Shown: positions 7,351 to 15,341, counted from the stretch's first letter. The stretch: DNA of 32,245 nucleotides from Mycobacterium sp. E796 (GCF_001672815.1 NZ_LZKK01000301.1:1-32245), one strand, 5' to 3'. Numbers and translations: made by a program. Notes: a model not told the origin generated them from the sequence alone.

Positions 7351-8229
7351 ATGAGCGCCGTGAGCAGCAGTTTTCAGACGGTCGAGTTTTCCGGTCACCA
7401 GGGGATCACCCTGGTCGCCGACGAATGGAACCGCGGCTCGGCCCCTCTAGCCAATAAGGCGGCCGACCGGCCCACCATTCTGATGTTGCACGGCGGCGGC
7501 CAGAACCGGTTTTCCTGGAAGAACACCGGCCAAATCCTGGCCGACGACGGGTTTCACGTCGTCGCGCTGGATTCGCGGGGGCATGGTGACAGCGATCGCG
7601 CGCCGGACGCCGACTACGACGTCGAAACGCTGACCGCGGACGTGATGCACGTGCTGGACGCCATCGGCCGGCCGGTGGCGATCATCGGTGCAAGCATGGG
7701 CGGGCTGACTGGCATCCTGGCCGCGGATCTTGCCGGCCCCGACCGGGTGACGCAGCTGGTGCTCGTCGACGTGGTCCCCCGATTCGAGAAGGGCGGCAGC
7801 GCCCGCATCCGCGATTTCATGTTCAGCGGGCTGCACGGGTTCGACTCGCTGGAGCAGGCCGCCGACGCCGTCGCCGCCTACCTGCCCTACCGGGAGAAGC
7901 CGCGCAGCCCCGAGGGACTGAAGAAGAACCTCCGCCTGCGCGACGGACGCTGGTACTGGCACTGGGATCCGGCGTTCATGACCAAGCCTGGCGACGACCC
8001 CGAACTGCGCACCGAGAAGTTCGAGCACGCCGCCACCAACCTGTCGATTCCCGTCCTATTGATCCGCGGAAAGCTGTCCGACGTCGTCAGCCCCGAGGGC
8101 GTCCAGCATTTCCTCACCCAGGTACCCCGCGCCGAATTCGTCGAGCTGTCGAACGCGGGGCACACCGCGGCCGGCGACGACAACGACGCCTTCAGCGAAG
8201 CCGTCGTCGCCTTCGTCGAGCGGGCGTAG
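7351..8229 (+). CDS. bpoB: Alpha/beta hydrolase, BpoB-type non-heme peroxidase/esterase family
   Basis: The product has 292 residues with a complete alpha/beta-hydrolase triad: nucleophile Ser115 in IIGASMGGLTG, Asp in IRGKLSDVVSPEG, and His in LSNAGHTAAGD. The HGGG oxyanion motif is at residues 47-50 and RGHGDSDR follows. Relatives are annotated as non-heme bromoperoxidases (BpoB), but most probably act as esterases or C-C hydrolases. The start ATG follows GAGAGGA by 7 nt. It is convergent with gnd, with a strong hairpin between the stops. The position next to gnd/zwf matches the M. tuberculosis bpoB neighbourhood. Confidence 0.85.
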   Translation: MSAVSSSFQTVEFSGHQGITLVADEWNRGSAPLANKAADRPTILMLHGGGQNRFSWKNTGQILADDGFHVVALDSRGHGDSDRAPDADYDVETLTADVMHVLDAIGRPVAIIGASMGGLTGILAADLAGPDRVTQLVLVDVVPRFEKGGSARIRDFMFSGLHGFDSLEQAADAVAAYLPYREKPRSPEGLKKNLRLRDGRWYWHWDPAFMTKPGDDPELRTEKFEHAATNLSIPVLLIRGKLSDVVSPEGVQHFLTQVPRAEFVELSNAGHTAAGDDNDAFSEAVVAFVERA

Positions 8230-8238
8230 GTCCCGAAT

Positions 8239-8298
8239 GCCGACTGTGCATTTCACGACGGGACACGCCGGCGATTCGTCATGAAATGCACGCTCGGC
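8239..8298. terminator. Inverted repeat between convergent bpoB and gnd, likely bidirectional terminator
   Basis: The left arm 8239-8260 (contains gtgcatttcacgacg) and right arm 8277-8298 (contains cgtcatgaaatgcac) match at 19 of 22 positions as an inverted repeat with a 16-nt loop. It starts 10 nt after the bpoB stop and ends 21 nt before the gnd stop. Confidence 0.65.
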
Positions 8299-8318
8299 CG
8301 GCGTGAGGGCACGCCTGG

Positions 8319-9341
8319 TTAGTTGGCCGGTTTCTCCGCGTGCCCGCCGAACTGCTTGCGCATCGCCGACAGCGCCTTGTTGGCGAAGTCATCGAGCTGA
8401 CGGCTGGCGAAGCGGGACTGCAGCGCGGTCGTCAACACCGGTGACGGCACCCCCTCGTCGATCGCGGCGATGGCCGTCCACCGGCCCTCGCCGGAGTCCG
8501 AGACCCGCCCGGAGAACTCCTTCAGCTCCGGCGATTCGTGCAGCGCGATCGCGGTCAGGTCCAGCAGCCACGAGCCGATGACGCTGCCCCGGCGCCACAC
8601 CTCGGCGACGTCCGGGATGTCGAAGTCGTACTGATAGAACTCGGGATTGGACAGCGGCGCGGTTTCGGCGTCACCGGCCTCTATGTGCTTGCCGATGTCG
8701 GCGTTGCGCAAGATGTTCAGGCCCTCGGCGAGCGACGCCATCATCCCGTACTCGATGCCGTTGTGCACCATCTTCACGAAGTGCCCCGCCCCGGACGGGC
8801 CGCAGTGCAGGTAGCCCTTCTCCGCTTGCGCTATCTCGCCGTCGCGGCCGGGCGTGCGCGGCGCCGCATCCACGCCGGGTGCGACAGTGGCGAAGATCGG
8901 CTCGGCGTGCGCGAACGCGTCGTCGTCGCCACCGATCATCAGACAGTAGCCGCGGTCGCGGCCCCACACGCCGCCGCTGGTTCCACAGTCAAGCAGGTGA
9001 ATGCCGTTCTCGGACAAGGTTTTCGAGTGGCGGATGTCGTCGCGGTAGTAGGAGTTGCCGCCGTCGATCACGATGTCGCCGGGATCGAGCGTCTTCGCCA
9101 GTTCGTCGATCACCCCCGTGGTGATGGTCCCGGCCGGCACCATCACCCAGACCACGCGGGGCTTGGCCATCTTCTCGGCCAGCTCCGCGAGCGAGGACAC
9201 CCCGGTGGTGTTGTGCTCGCCGGCCATCACCTGCACCGCCTCGGGGCTGTGGTCGTACACGACGCATTCGTGGCCGCCCTTGGCCACGCGCCGAACGATA
9301 TTCGCGCCCATGCGGCCCAGGCCGATCATCCCTAGCTGCAT
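8319..9341 (-). CDS. gnd: 6-phosphogluconate dehydrogenase, short (Gnd2) type
   Basis: The product has 340 residues, the length of the short prokaryotic (GntZ/Gnd2) class rather than the roughly 480-residue long form. The Rossmann motif GLGRMGANIVRR is at the N-terminus. The substrate and catalytic signatures are LLDCGTSGGVWG and GAGHFVKMVHNGIEYGMM, where Lys and Asn act in decarboxylation. The enzyme oxidises 6-phosphogluconate to ribulose 5-phosphate and CO2 with NAD(P)+; short forms often prefer NAD+ or work with F420 enzymes in actinobacteria. TAAGGAGAC lies just before the ATG at 9341. It follows zwf by 13 nt, so the two oxidative pentose-phosphate steps are one operon. Confidence 0.93.
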   Translation of the reverse strand: MQLGMIGLGRMGANIVRRVAKGGHECVVYDHSPEAVQVMAGEHNTTGVSSLAELAEKMAKPRVVWVMVPAGTITTGVIDELAKTLDPGDIVIDGGNSYYRDDIRHSKTLSENGIHLLDCGTSGGVWGRDRGYCLMIGGDDDAFAHAEPIFATVAPGVDAAPRTPGRDGEIAQAEKGYLHCGPSGAGHFVKMVHNGIEYGMMASLAEGLNILRNADIGKHIEAGDAETAPLSNPEFYQYDFDIPDVAEVWRRGSVIGSWLLDLTAIALHESPELKEFSGRVSDSGEGRWTAIAAIDEGVPSPVLTTALQSRFASRQLDDFANKALSAMRKQFGGHAEKPAN

Positions 9342-9354
9342 TTGTTCCGTCTCC

Positions 9355-10764
9355 TTAAGTTGTCGCCTTCGTGCGGTGGGGTAGCCACGGTTCCTGCCAG
9401 CTGTGGTGACCGTGCAGCAGCGACTGCGCCGCCTCGGGTCCCCAGGAGCCAGGGTCGTAGTGGTGGACGCGGCCCGGCTTGTCCAGCACCGGCTGCACGA
9501 TGCGCCACGTCTCTTCGATGGCGTCCTCGCGGGCGAAGAGCTGGCGGTCCCCGGTGAACGCGGCGTAGAGGAGCCGTTCGTAGGGCCGCACCGCTTCGCC
9601 GAGGTCCTCCGCGAACGACGAGTCGAGGTGGACGTCGTGCCAGGAGTTTCCGGCTTGTGCGGACAGCTGCAGGCGCATTCCCGGGTCGGGGTCGATGCGC
9701 AGCACGATCTGGTTGGGCTCGGGGGGCCGGCGGTTGGGCAGGAAGGAGAACCCGGGGACGTGGTGCAAAAACATCCGGACCTCGGTGACCTTCTCCGGCA
9801 ACGCCTTGCCGGCGCGCAGGAAGATCGGCACCCCGGCCCAGCGCCAGTTGTCGATCTCGGTCCGCAGCGCGATGTAGGTCTCGGTCTGCGAGTCCTGCGC
9901 CACTCCGGCGACGTCGGTATAGCCGCGGTACTGGCCACGCACGCAGCGGTCCGGATCCAGCGCCGGCATCGCCCGGAACACCTCGGCCTTCTTGTCGTTC
10001 AGGTCATCGGCGCCGGGGCCGACCGGTGGTTCCATCGCGACCAGCGCGAGCACCTGCAGCAGGTGGTTTTGCACGACGTCGCGCAAGGTGCCCACCGCGT
10101 CGTAGAACTTTCCGCGGTCCTCGATCCCGAAGTTCTCGGCCATGGTGATGTGGATTTCGGAAATGCTGTCGCGGTCCCAGACCTTGGCCAGACCGTTGTT
10201 CGCGAAGCGCAGGTACTGCAGTTCTTCGACGGGCTGTTTGCCCAAAAAGTGGTCCACGCGCAGGATTTGGTCCTCGTCGAGCACCGCGCGCAGCCGGGCG
10301 TTCAGGTCCCGCGCGGACGCCAGGTCGTGGCCGAACGGCTTCTCCACCGCTACGCGCGCGCACTCCAACAGGTCTACCTTCGCCAGGTTTTCGACAATCG
10401 GCGCGAACAGGGACGGCGGCATTTCCAGGTAGTACAGCGGACGGCAATCCTTGCCGATCCGCTTGGCGAGCTCGTCGTAGAGCCCGGCATCGGTGACGTC
10501 GCCGTGTAGATAGGACCACCGGGCGGCGAACCGGTCGAACACCGCATCGTCGAGGGTTTCACCCGAGTCGGCGATCGCCTGGCGTGCCCGCTCGATCAGC
10601 TTCTCGAGGGGCATGTCGTCACTGGCCACGCCGATGATCGGGGACTTCAGCAGGCCGCGCGATTCGAGTCGGTACAACGCGCGGTATGTCATCTTGCGGG
10701 CCAGGTCACCGGTGATGCCGAAGATCACCAATAGGTTCGACGAACGAATCTCACCGTCGGCCAA
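9355..10764 (-). CDS. zwf: Glucose-6-phosphate 1-dehydrogenase
   Basis: The product has 469 residues. The coenzyme motif is [13 protein letters not shown]. The active-site signature is [15 protein letters not shown], whose His-Asp pair and Lys bind glucose 6-phosphate. Further conserved stretches are [25 protein letters not shown] and [13 protein letters not shown]. It converts glucose 6-phosphate to 6-phosphogluconolactone with NADP+ or NAD+, the first step of the oxidative pentose-phosphate pathway. I choose TTG at 10764: the Shine-Dalgarno AAGGGAGG has 8 nt to this codon but directly abuts the upstream GTG at 10773. The resulting short N-terminus ([24 protein letters not shown]) resembles the known M. 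tuberculosis protein. Divergent from the nucleotidyl cyclase gene and followed by gnd. Confidence 0.92.
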   Translation of the reverse strand: MADGEIRSSNLLVIFGITGDLARKMTYRALYRLESRGLLKSPIIGVASDDMPLEKLIERARQAIADSGETLDDAVFDRFAARWSYLHGDVTDAGLYDELAKRIGKDCRPLYYLEMPPSLFAPIVENLAKVDLLECARVAVEKPFGHDLASARDLNARLRAVLDEDQILRVDHFLGKQPVEELQYLRFANNGLAKVWDRDSISEIHITMAENFGIEDRGKFYDAVGTLRDVVQNHLLQVLALVAMEPPVGPGADDLNDKKAEVFRAMPALDPDRCVRGQYRGYTDVAGVAQDSQTETYIALRTEIDNWRWAGVPIFLRAGKALPEKVTEVRMFLHHVPGFSFLPNRRPPEPNQIVLRIDPDPGMRLQLSAQAGNSWHDVHLDSSFAEDLGEAVRPYERLLYAAFTGDRQLFAREDAIEETWRIVQPVLDKPGRVHHYDPGSWGPEAAQSLLHGHHSWQEPWLPHRTKATT

Positions 10765-10867
10765 GACGCGCACCTCCCTTGAGATTCGCTACCCGCGGCG
10801 GCCCGTGCTCAACCCTAGACATTGCCTGTGGGCCCGACAACCCGAGCGACTGGGGGCCTTTGGCAGG

Positions 10868-11701
10868 ATGCCAAGCGTGGGTGACATGCTGCATCTCGCG
10901 GTCTACGTCCTCGCCGGGGTGGCCGTGATCGAGGCCGGCGCCATCGCCGTGCTCTCGGTGCTGCTGGTGCGCGGCCGCCGGGAGCTCGAGGAACTGCGAG
11001 CGCGGACCGACGCCCGCACTCAGCTGCTGTCGGGCGGGCGCGAAGCCGTCAAACGGGTGTGGAACGCCGCCAACGTGATGCGCAAGGAGGGCTTCGGCGC
11101 CGTTGTGCGCAGCTCGATCGAGGACCTCGCGGACTGGGCCGAGGTCGAGCGGCCCGACCTTGCCCGGGTCACCCCCGACGGCCGGGTGGTGATCCTGTTC
11201 TCCGACATCGAGGAGTCCACCGCGCTCAACGAACGCATCGGTGACCGCGCCTGGGTCAAGCTGATCAGCGCGCACGACAAGCTCATTTCGGGACTCGTGC
11301 GGGAACGGTCCGGCCACGTGGTCAAGAGCCAGGGCGACGGCTACATGATCGCCTTCTCGCGCGCCGAGGAGGCGGTGCGGTGCGGCATCGATGTGCAGGA
11401 AGCGCTGCACAACAACGGAAAACGTAAGCGACACGAGGACATTCGGGTCCGGATCGGCATCCACATGGGCCGGTCCGTGCGCCGCGGCGACGACCTGTTC
11501 GGGCGCAACGTCGCGATGGCGGCCCGGGTCGCCGCCCAGGCCGCCGGGGGCCAGATCCTGGTGAGCGAACCGGTGCGAGATGCCCTGCGCGACTGTGACG
11601 GGATCCGATTCGACGAGGGGCGCGAGGTGGAGTTGAAGGGCTTTTCGGGCCGCTACCGGTTGTTCTCCGTCGAGCCCGAAGCCGATCCCGACTTGGATTG
11701 A
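10868..11701 (+). CDS. Membrane-anchored class III adenylate/guanylate cyclase, intact (Rv1120c-type)
   Basis: The product has 277 residues from ATG 10868; GTG 10877 is an equally possible start, with the AGG at 10865 better spaced for it. An N-terminal membrane helix (residues 8-35) is followed by a charged linker and one class III cyclase domain. Metal-binding Asp113 lies in [10 protein letters not shown] and Asp157 in [11 protein letters not shown]. Lys153 is the usual adenine-selecting position, and RIGIHMG with [15 protein letters not shown] supplies the later catalytic Asn and Arg. These residues are all present, so it should make cAMP as a dimer. In M. tuberculosis the matching genes are fragments, so this is the intact form. 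It is transcribed away from zwf. Its last 49 nt overlap a small gene on the other strand. Confidence 0.88.
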   Translation: MPSVGDMLHLAVYVLAGVAVIEAGAIAVLSVLLVRGRRELEELRARTDARTQLLSGGREAVKRVWNAANVMRKEGFGAVVRSSIEDLADWAEVERPDLARVTPDGRVVILFSDIEESTALNERIGDRAWVKLISAHDKLISGLVRERSGHVVKSQGDGYMIAFSRAEEAVRCGIDVQEALHNNGKRKRHEDIRVRIGIHMGRSVRRGDDLFGRNVAMAARVAAQAAGGQILVSEPVRDALRDCDGIRFDEGREVELKGFSGRYRLFSVEPEADPDLD

Positions 11702-11862
11702 AAGCTCGCCGCGTCGGATTCGGCCAGTCGCTGATGGAGCCGGGCGCGGATCTCGTCGGGCGTGTAGGCGCGTCGCTTGCGTTGGTCGCGGGCCACCAGG
11801 ACTCCCCCGGCCACCACGCCGGCGACACCGGCGAGCCCGATCCACTTCCAAACCCTGCGCAT
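11653..11862 (-). CDS. Small single-pass membrane protein
   Basis: The product has 69 residues: [12 protein letters not shown] then a hydrophobic helix ([15 protein letters not shown]) and a basic then polar tail with [14 protein letters not shown]. The positive-inside pattern suggests one transmembrane helix with a cytoplasmic tail. ATG 11862 is preferred; a TTG at 11886 would add eight residues. It ends inside the 3' end of the cyclase gene on the opposite strand (49-nt convergent overlap). I do not recognise a family. Small proteins of this shape, with the [13 protein letters not shown] stretch, seem to occur in other mycobacteria from memory, which supports it being real. Confidence 0.65.
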   Translation of the reverse strand: MRRVWKWIGLAGVAGVVAGGVLVARDQRKRRAYTPDEIRARLHQRLAESDAASFQSKSGSASGSTENNR

Positions 11863-11958
11863 AATTGACAGGCTATTACCACGCAAGGTCGCCCGCGAAG
11901 TCCTCCCCGGGCTAATAATGACTGCGCTGGCGAAACCCGAAGCGACGGGCGGATTTAC

Positions 11959-12639
11959 ATGCTGACACTGGACCAGGCGCTGGACGAGACCCGGACCGGC
12001 GACCTCTGGCTGTTTCGCGGCCGCTCACGACCCGACCGCGCGATCCAGACGTTGACGAACGCTCCGGTGAACCACGTCGGCATGACGGTGGCCATCGACG
12101 ACCTTCCCCCGTTGATCTGGCATGCCGAGCTCGGCGACAAACTGGTCGACGTCTGGACCGGCACCAATCACCGCGGCGTGCAGCTCAACGATCTGCGCCA
12201 AGCCGTCCTGCAATGGACCGACCGCTACCAACAGCGGTGCTGGCTGCGCCAGCTGACGCCGTATGCCACCCGCGAACAGGAGAACAGGCTCTTGCGGGTA
12301 ATCGCGCGAATGGACGGCACCGCGTTTCCCACCACCGCCCGCCTGACCGGCCGGTGGTTCCGCGGTCGGCTCCCGACCATCAACGACTGGGTGCGCGGAA
12401 TCCCCTTGGTGGACAGTAAGGTTCGTGAGCAGACGCAGCGCCGCAGGCAAGAGCGCAAGATGAGCCTGGAGACGGCGTACTGCGCGGAGACGGTGGCGAT
12501 CACCTACGAGGAGATGGGCCTGATTGTCACCGACAAGGACGCGAATTGGTTTGACCCGGGGTCGTTCTGGAGCGGTGACGCGCTCCCGCTCGCCCCGGGG
12601 TACCAGCTGGGCAGTGAAATCGCGGTCGCCGTCGGCTAA
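11959..12639 (+). CDS. Permuted papain-fold (YiiX/NlpC-P60-like) hydrolase (Rv1118c-type)
   Basis: The product has 226 residues. The N-terminal TGDLWLFRGRSRPDRAIQTL and then PVNHVGMTVAI, with His39, match the first half of the permuted papain-like YiiX/YaeF family, whose members begin GDIVLFRG...SHVGI. The second catalytic residue is in ETAYCAETVAITYEEMG, with Cys175 at the start of a helix. In this fold the His comes before the Cys, the reverse of normal NlpC/P60. Family members act on amide or ester bonds in cell-wall or lipid substrates, but the substrate is unknown. There is no signal peptide, so it is cytoplasmic or peripheral. Its stop overlaps the stop of the ABM gene on the other strand. 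Confidence 0.7.
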   Translation: MLTLDQALDETRTGDLWLFRGRSRPDRAIQTLTNAPVNHVGMTVAIDDLPPLIWHAELGDKLVDVWTGTNHRGVQLNDLRQAVLQWTDRYQQRCWLRQLTPYATREQENRLLRVIARMDGTAFPTTARLTGRWFRGRLPTINDWVRGIPLVDSKVREQTQRRRQERKMSLETAYCAETVAITYEEMGLIVTDKDANWFDPGSFWSGDALPLAPGYQLGSEIAVAVG

Positions 12640-12959
12640 TCGACGGTCATTTCCCCCAGCTCGGACCAGCCCGTCGCCTCGACCGTCTGGTTGATGATTT
12701 TGGGCGTGGATTTCAGCGCCTGCGGCAGCTCCTGCATCGCCCGCTTGAAGTGATCGCTGTTGACGTGGACGCCGCCCGCCTCGTCGTCCCGGAACGCCTC
12801 GACGAGGACGTACTCCGCCGGGTTGTCGAGGCTGCGCGACCACTCGAACCACAGGTTGCCCTCTTCGGCACGGGTGGCCGCGGTGAACGGGGCGACCAGT
12901 TCCGGCCAGCGATCGGTCCACTCCGGCTTGGTCTCGAACTTGACCACGATGAAGATCAT
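12636..12959 (-). CDS. Antibiotic biosynthesis monooxygenase (ABM) domain protein (Rv1117-type)
   Basis: The product has 107 residues, a single ferredoxin-like ABM domain. It opens MIFIVVKFETKPEWTDRW and has the family's EEGNLWFEWSRSLDNPAEYVLVEAFRDDEA, with a late HVNSDHFKRAM helix. Related proteins are small dimers, some cofactor-free monooxygenases and some heme-degrading. No heme-binding motif is evident, so the substrate is unknown. ATG 12959 lies 6 nt after TATCCT, which is the leaderless pattern. Its TAG stop overlaps the TAA of the YiiX-like gene by 4 nt in the convergent direction. Confidence 0.82.
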   Translation of the reverse strand: MIFIVVKFETKPEWTDRWPELVAPFTAATRAEEGNLWFEWSRSLDNPAEYVLVEAFRDDEAGGVHVNSDHFKRAMQELPQALKSTPKIINQTVEATGWSELGEMTVD

Positions 12960-12965
12960 GGCCGC

Positions 12966-12971
12966 AGGATA
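12966..12971 (-). promoter_or_regulatory. Leaderless -10 box (TATCCT) for the ABM gene
   Basis: TATCCT on the minus strand is followed by 6 nt and then the ATG at 12959. No Shine-Dalgarno is present, which fits a leaderless transcript. Confidence 0.5.
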
Positions 12972-13007
12972 CGTGCCGCGGGCGCGCAGGCGCGCAGCGG
13001 TTCTCCA

Positions 13008-13054
13008 GCAAAATTCGCCTAGGCATCCACTTTGACGCCTAGGCGAATTTCTGC
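13008..13054. terminator. Near-perfect inverted repeat upstream of the ABM gene
   Basis: The arms 13011-13024 (aaattcgcctaggc) and 13037-13050 (gcctaggcgaattt) are perfect complements around a 12-nt loop, and pairing extends outward by about 4 bp with one bulged base. It lies downstream of the NlpC/P60-like gene and upstream of the ABM promoter. It may be a terminator for the former or an operator for the latter. Confidence 0.55.
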
Positions 13055-13196
13055 TATTAGATTTCGCCGGTTTTCGGCCCGGCTCACACCCGCACGAAAG
13101 TGGCGCGCGTCACAACCGGGCCATTATCGCGATCGGTTCACATTCGCGGCGAATGCGCTCCCATTCGGATAATGAGACCGGCGCGAATCCAATTCT

Positions 13197-13739
13197 TTAT
13201 GGATTGGGAATTGCGGGATCCCCGGGCGGCGGCGCGTCCGGCGCCGGCAGTGCCGGGGCCGGGGCGTCGACCAAAACCGCGGGCGGAGCAGGCGCCTCCG
13301 GCGGCGGCGGAGGCGCGTCCGGCGGTGGCGGGGGCGCGTCGGGTGGCGGCGGCAGTGCGACGTCGCCATCCGGCATCGGCAGGAACATGTGGTGGGTGAA
13401 TCCCGCCTGGTAGGCGCCGGCGCCTCCGATGTGCACGCCGCCGCGTTCACCGCTGGATACCGGCGTGCCGTCCGGCAGGGTCACCGCGGTGTGCCCGCCG
13501 TTCCAGCCGATGACCAACGCATTGGGCGCAGTCCCGTACTGGAAGCCGCGCTGTAACAACGCGGCCTCCTCGTTGCCGGTGTTGAACCTGCTACCGAACA
13601 CCGGCCTGTCGGTCGCCGCGTTGGCGACCCAAGAAGCGAGCCCAGAGCAATCGGTCCCGGCGGGAGAATCTCCACCCGGAATATAGGGCGTCCCGGAGAC
13701 CTGATTGATGAGCGACATCAACGTTGCTAAAACAACCAT
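13197..13739 (-). CDS. NlpC/P60-type hydrolase with a proline-rich repeat tail
   Basis: The product has 180 residues. After a short hydrophobic N-terminus (MVVLATLMSLINQVSG, possibly a signal or just the first helix) comes GTPYIPGGDSPAGTDCSGLA, with catalytic Cys31. GWNGGHTAVTLPDGTPV follows with His83, then GERGGVHIGGAGAY. Cys-His spacing and the TDCSGLASW motif fit NlpC/P60 endopeptidases that cut peptidoglycan stems. Residues 129-180 are almost all Pro, Ala and Asp, with three tandem 7-residue units of the form PPPPPDA (13291-13353), possibly a wall-spanning or binding tail. ATG 13739 is 8 nt after TACGGT. Start by TTG at 13757 is possible. It lies in the variable block before the Rieske operon. 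Confidence 0.7.
   Translation of the reverse strand: MVVLATLMSLINQVSGTPYIPGGDSPAGTDCSGLASWVANAATDRPVFGSRFNTGNEEAALLQRGFQYGTAPNALVIGWNGGHTAVTLPDGTPVSSGERGGVHIGGAGAYQAGFTHHMFLPMPDGDVALPPPPDAPPPPPDAPPPPPEAPAPPAVLVDAPAPALPAPDAPPPGDPAIPNP
13291..13353. repeat. Three 21-nt tandem units encoding a proline-rich heptad repeat
   Basis: Units 13291-13311, 13312-13332 and 13333-13353 are variants of ggcgcgtccggcggtggcggg. On the minus strand they encode PPPPPDA-like heptads in the tail of the NlpC/P60-type protein. Confidence 0.75.
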
Positions 13740-13747
13740 GGGCAGGC

Positions 13748-13753
13748 ACCGTA
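13748..13753 (-). promoter_or_regulatory. Possible leaderless -10 box (TACGGT) for the NlpC/P60-type gene
   Basis: TACGGT on the minus strand is followed by 8 nt and ATG 13739. There is no ribosome-binding site in between. Confidence 0.4.
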
Positions 13754-13871
13754 GCAATTGCGTTCATGGCGAACCAAAATTTGTGGCCCTCGTCATGCGT
13801 AAATAACGCAATGGCGTGCGCCACATCGATAGCGAATCGATTACGAGCCAGCAAATTTCTCGCCGCGAAAT

Positions 13872-13887
13872 CTCGCCGGCCGGCGAG
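13872..13887. other. Perfect 16-bp palindrome after the nitroreductase-like pseudogene
   Basis: ctcgccggccggcgag is a perfect palindrome directly after the pseudogene stop. The surrounding stretch 13740-13870 is richer in A and T than its neighbours and holds no gene I can support. It may be a terminator or an operator. Confidence 0.35.
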
Positions 13888-13888
13888 C

Positions 13889-14166
13889 TCAGCGGGGCCG
13901 CAACATCACGACCGGAATCTCGCGTTCGGTCCAGCTCTGGTAGGTGTCGAAGTCCGCGTAGAGCTCGGCCAGTCGTGGCCACAGGCGGCTGCGCTGTTCT
14001 GCGTCGGCGGTCACCGCGCGCACCGGTCGCCGCTCGCCGCCGATTTGAACGGTCCGATCCACCCGTTCGTCTTCCGGTAAACCCACACCTGCACCCTGCT
14101 CGTGTGGCGGAAGATGACCGGCAGCAGCGGTGAGTCCAGCTGCTCGGGCCGCTTGGGTGCGGTCAT
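13889..14166 (-). pseudogene. Deazaflavin (F420)-dependent nitroreductase family pseudogene, internal deletion
   Basis: Two parts of one Ddn-family protein lie in different frames. From ATG 14166 the first frame reads MTAPKRPEQLDSPLLP then VQVWVYRKTNGWIG, the usual N-terminus. The second frame ends at 13889 and reads VQIGGERRPVRAVTA then RLWPRLAELYADFDTYQ and TEREIPVVMLRP, the usual C-terminus. The middle of about 60 residues, which in relatives contains the GxxSGxxR F420-contacting region, is missing and the frame changes at the join near 14060. The ATG overlaps the TGA of the upstream Rieske gene (ATGA), so it once followed that gene in a translationally coupled pair. The enzyme cannot be functional in this form. 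Confidence 0.78.
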
Positions 14167-15335
14167 TGCAGCGCCACCCCGAGTTCCTGGGCGAAGACGT
14201 TGATCATGTGCTGGACGCCAATCTCGTTGCGGCCGATGATCATGTGGTCGTGTTGGCCGTGCCTGACACCTTCGCCGCACTGGGGCAGCATCGCGAAGTC
14301 CTCGTCGCGAACGGCCGCGTGCACCCCTTCATAGACGGCGTCGTATCCGGCCCTCATGTCATCGTTGGTTGCCGGGACGCGGGCCATCCAGCTGTGCCGG
14401 ACCGTGCAGCGCGTCGGCTCGCCGTCGGGCAGGATGTCGATAATCTCCACGCCCACAGGGCTGTTGGCGAGAATGAGATTTGGATACACCCAGTAGATCA
14501 CCCCCATGTTCATCAGCGGTTCCGTCGAAGCGGTGGGGTCGGTCTCCACGTTAGTGATCCAGTTGAACGGGAAGCCGATGCGGTGATGCTTGCCGAACTC
14601 GTCGTAGACCATCGTGTTGGCCAGGGTGTTCTGCCCGATGAGGCTCTCGCCGTGGACGTAGGGAAAGTGGTATCCCTCGGCGAACGCTTCCAGCGCGCCC
14701 TTCCACGACACCTTGGAGGTGAACTCGCGCTGCGTGTGGTATCCGTACGCCTCGTAGTTCCACAGCGCCAGCTCGGCGTCGAGGGCGCCGAGGTGCGCGT
14801 CGAGATCGAGGGTCGCATCGGCGGTCAGTACCGCCCAGACGAACCCGTGGCGTTCCTCGGACGGCAGTTCCACCAACCCGTATTTCTTCGGATCCATGGA
14901 ATCGAAGCCGGCCTTGCCGGGAACCATGAACAGCTCGCCGGTGTTCCGGTATGTCCAGGCGTGATAGGGACACACGAACCGGGAGGCATTGCCGGATCCG
15001 CACGCGGGCATGGCCCCCCGGTGGCGGCAGTAGTTGAGCAAGACGTGGCTGGCGCCGGAGCGGTCACGGGTCACCAGGAGCGAATCGCCCAGCACCGAGC
15101 GGACCACGTAATCGTTCTTCGCCGCCACCTGGGCCGACGGGACGATGGCCAACGGCACCTTGCGCAGGATCTGCGACTCCTCGATCTCGGTGATCTTCGG
15201 ATCGCGGTAATAGTGCAGCGGCACCTTGAGTTCCCGCTCGGCCAGGTCCGTCGTGCCGTCCAGCGCGTGGCGCAACCCTCGCCGGGTCAGCTTCTCGTCG
15301 GTGCCGTTGACTGGGCTTTCGGTCGGTAACGGCAT
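14163..15335 (-). CDS. Rieske-type aromatic-ring-hydroxylating dioxygenase alpha subunit
   Basis: The product has 390 residues. The Rieske [2Fe-2S] ligands are Cys103-x-His105 (NYCRHRGAM) and Cys122-x2-His125 (VCPYHAWTY). The mononuclear iron site shows E220-x2-H223-x4-H228 in FAEGYHFPYVHGE. The rest matches ring-hydroxylating oxygenase large subunits, which need a separate reductase that is not seen here. Substrate unknown. The ATG at 15335 is chosen because TATGGT lies 6 nt upstream, giving a leaderless transcript, with TTGACA (15367-15372) as -35; ATG 15350 would add five residues. It is divergent from a TetR gene, a common arrangement for catabolic oxygenases, and followed by a broken F420-enzyme gene. 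Confidence 0.85.
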   Translation of the reverse strand: MPLPTESPVNGTDEKLTRRGLRHALDGTTDLAERELKVPLHYYRDPKITEIEESQILRKVPLAIVPSAQVAAKNDYVVRSVLGDSLLVTRDRSGASHVLLNYCRHRGAMPACGSGNASRFVCPYHAWTYRNTGELFMVPGKAGFDSMDPKKYGLVELPSEERHGFVWAVLTADATLDLDAHLGALDAELALWNYEAYGYHTQREFTSKVSWKGALEAFAEGYHFPYVHGESLIGQNTLANTMVYDEFGKHHRIGFPFNWITNVETDPTASTEPLMNMGVIYWVYPNLILANSPVGVEIIDILPDGEPTRCTVRHSWMARVPATNDDMRAGYDAVYEGVHAAVRDEDFAMLPQCGEGVRHGQHDHMIIGRNEIGVQHMINVFAQELGVALQ

Positions 15336-15341
15336 CGTCTG

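Noticed and set aside
8538..10509. Long plus-strand frames opposite gnd and zwf
   Set aside because: Antisense shadows of two confidently identified enzymes.
12960..13196. Gap of 237 nt checked for a small RNA or peptide
   Set aside because: Only the stem-loop at 13008-13054 and a small palindrome cattcgcggcgaatg (13141-13155) were found; no supported gene.
14130..15329. 399-codon plus-strand frame opposite the Rieske gene
   Set aside because: The Rieske motifs and iron ligands prove the minus strand; the other frame has no domain.
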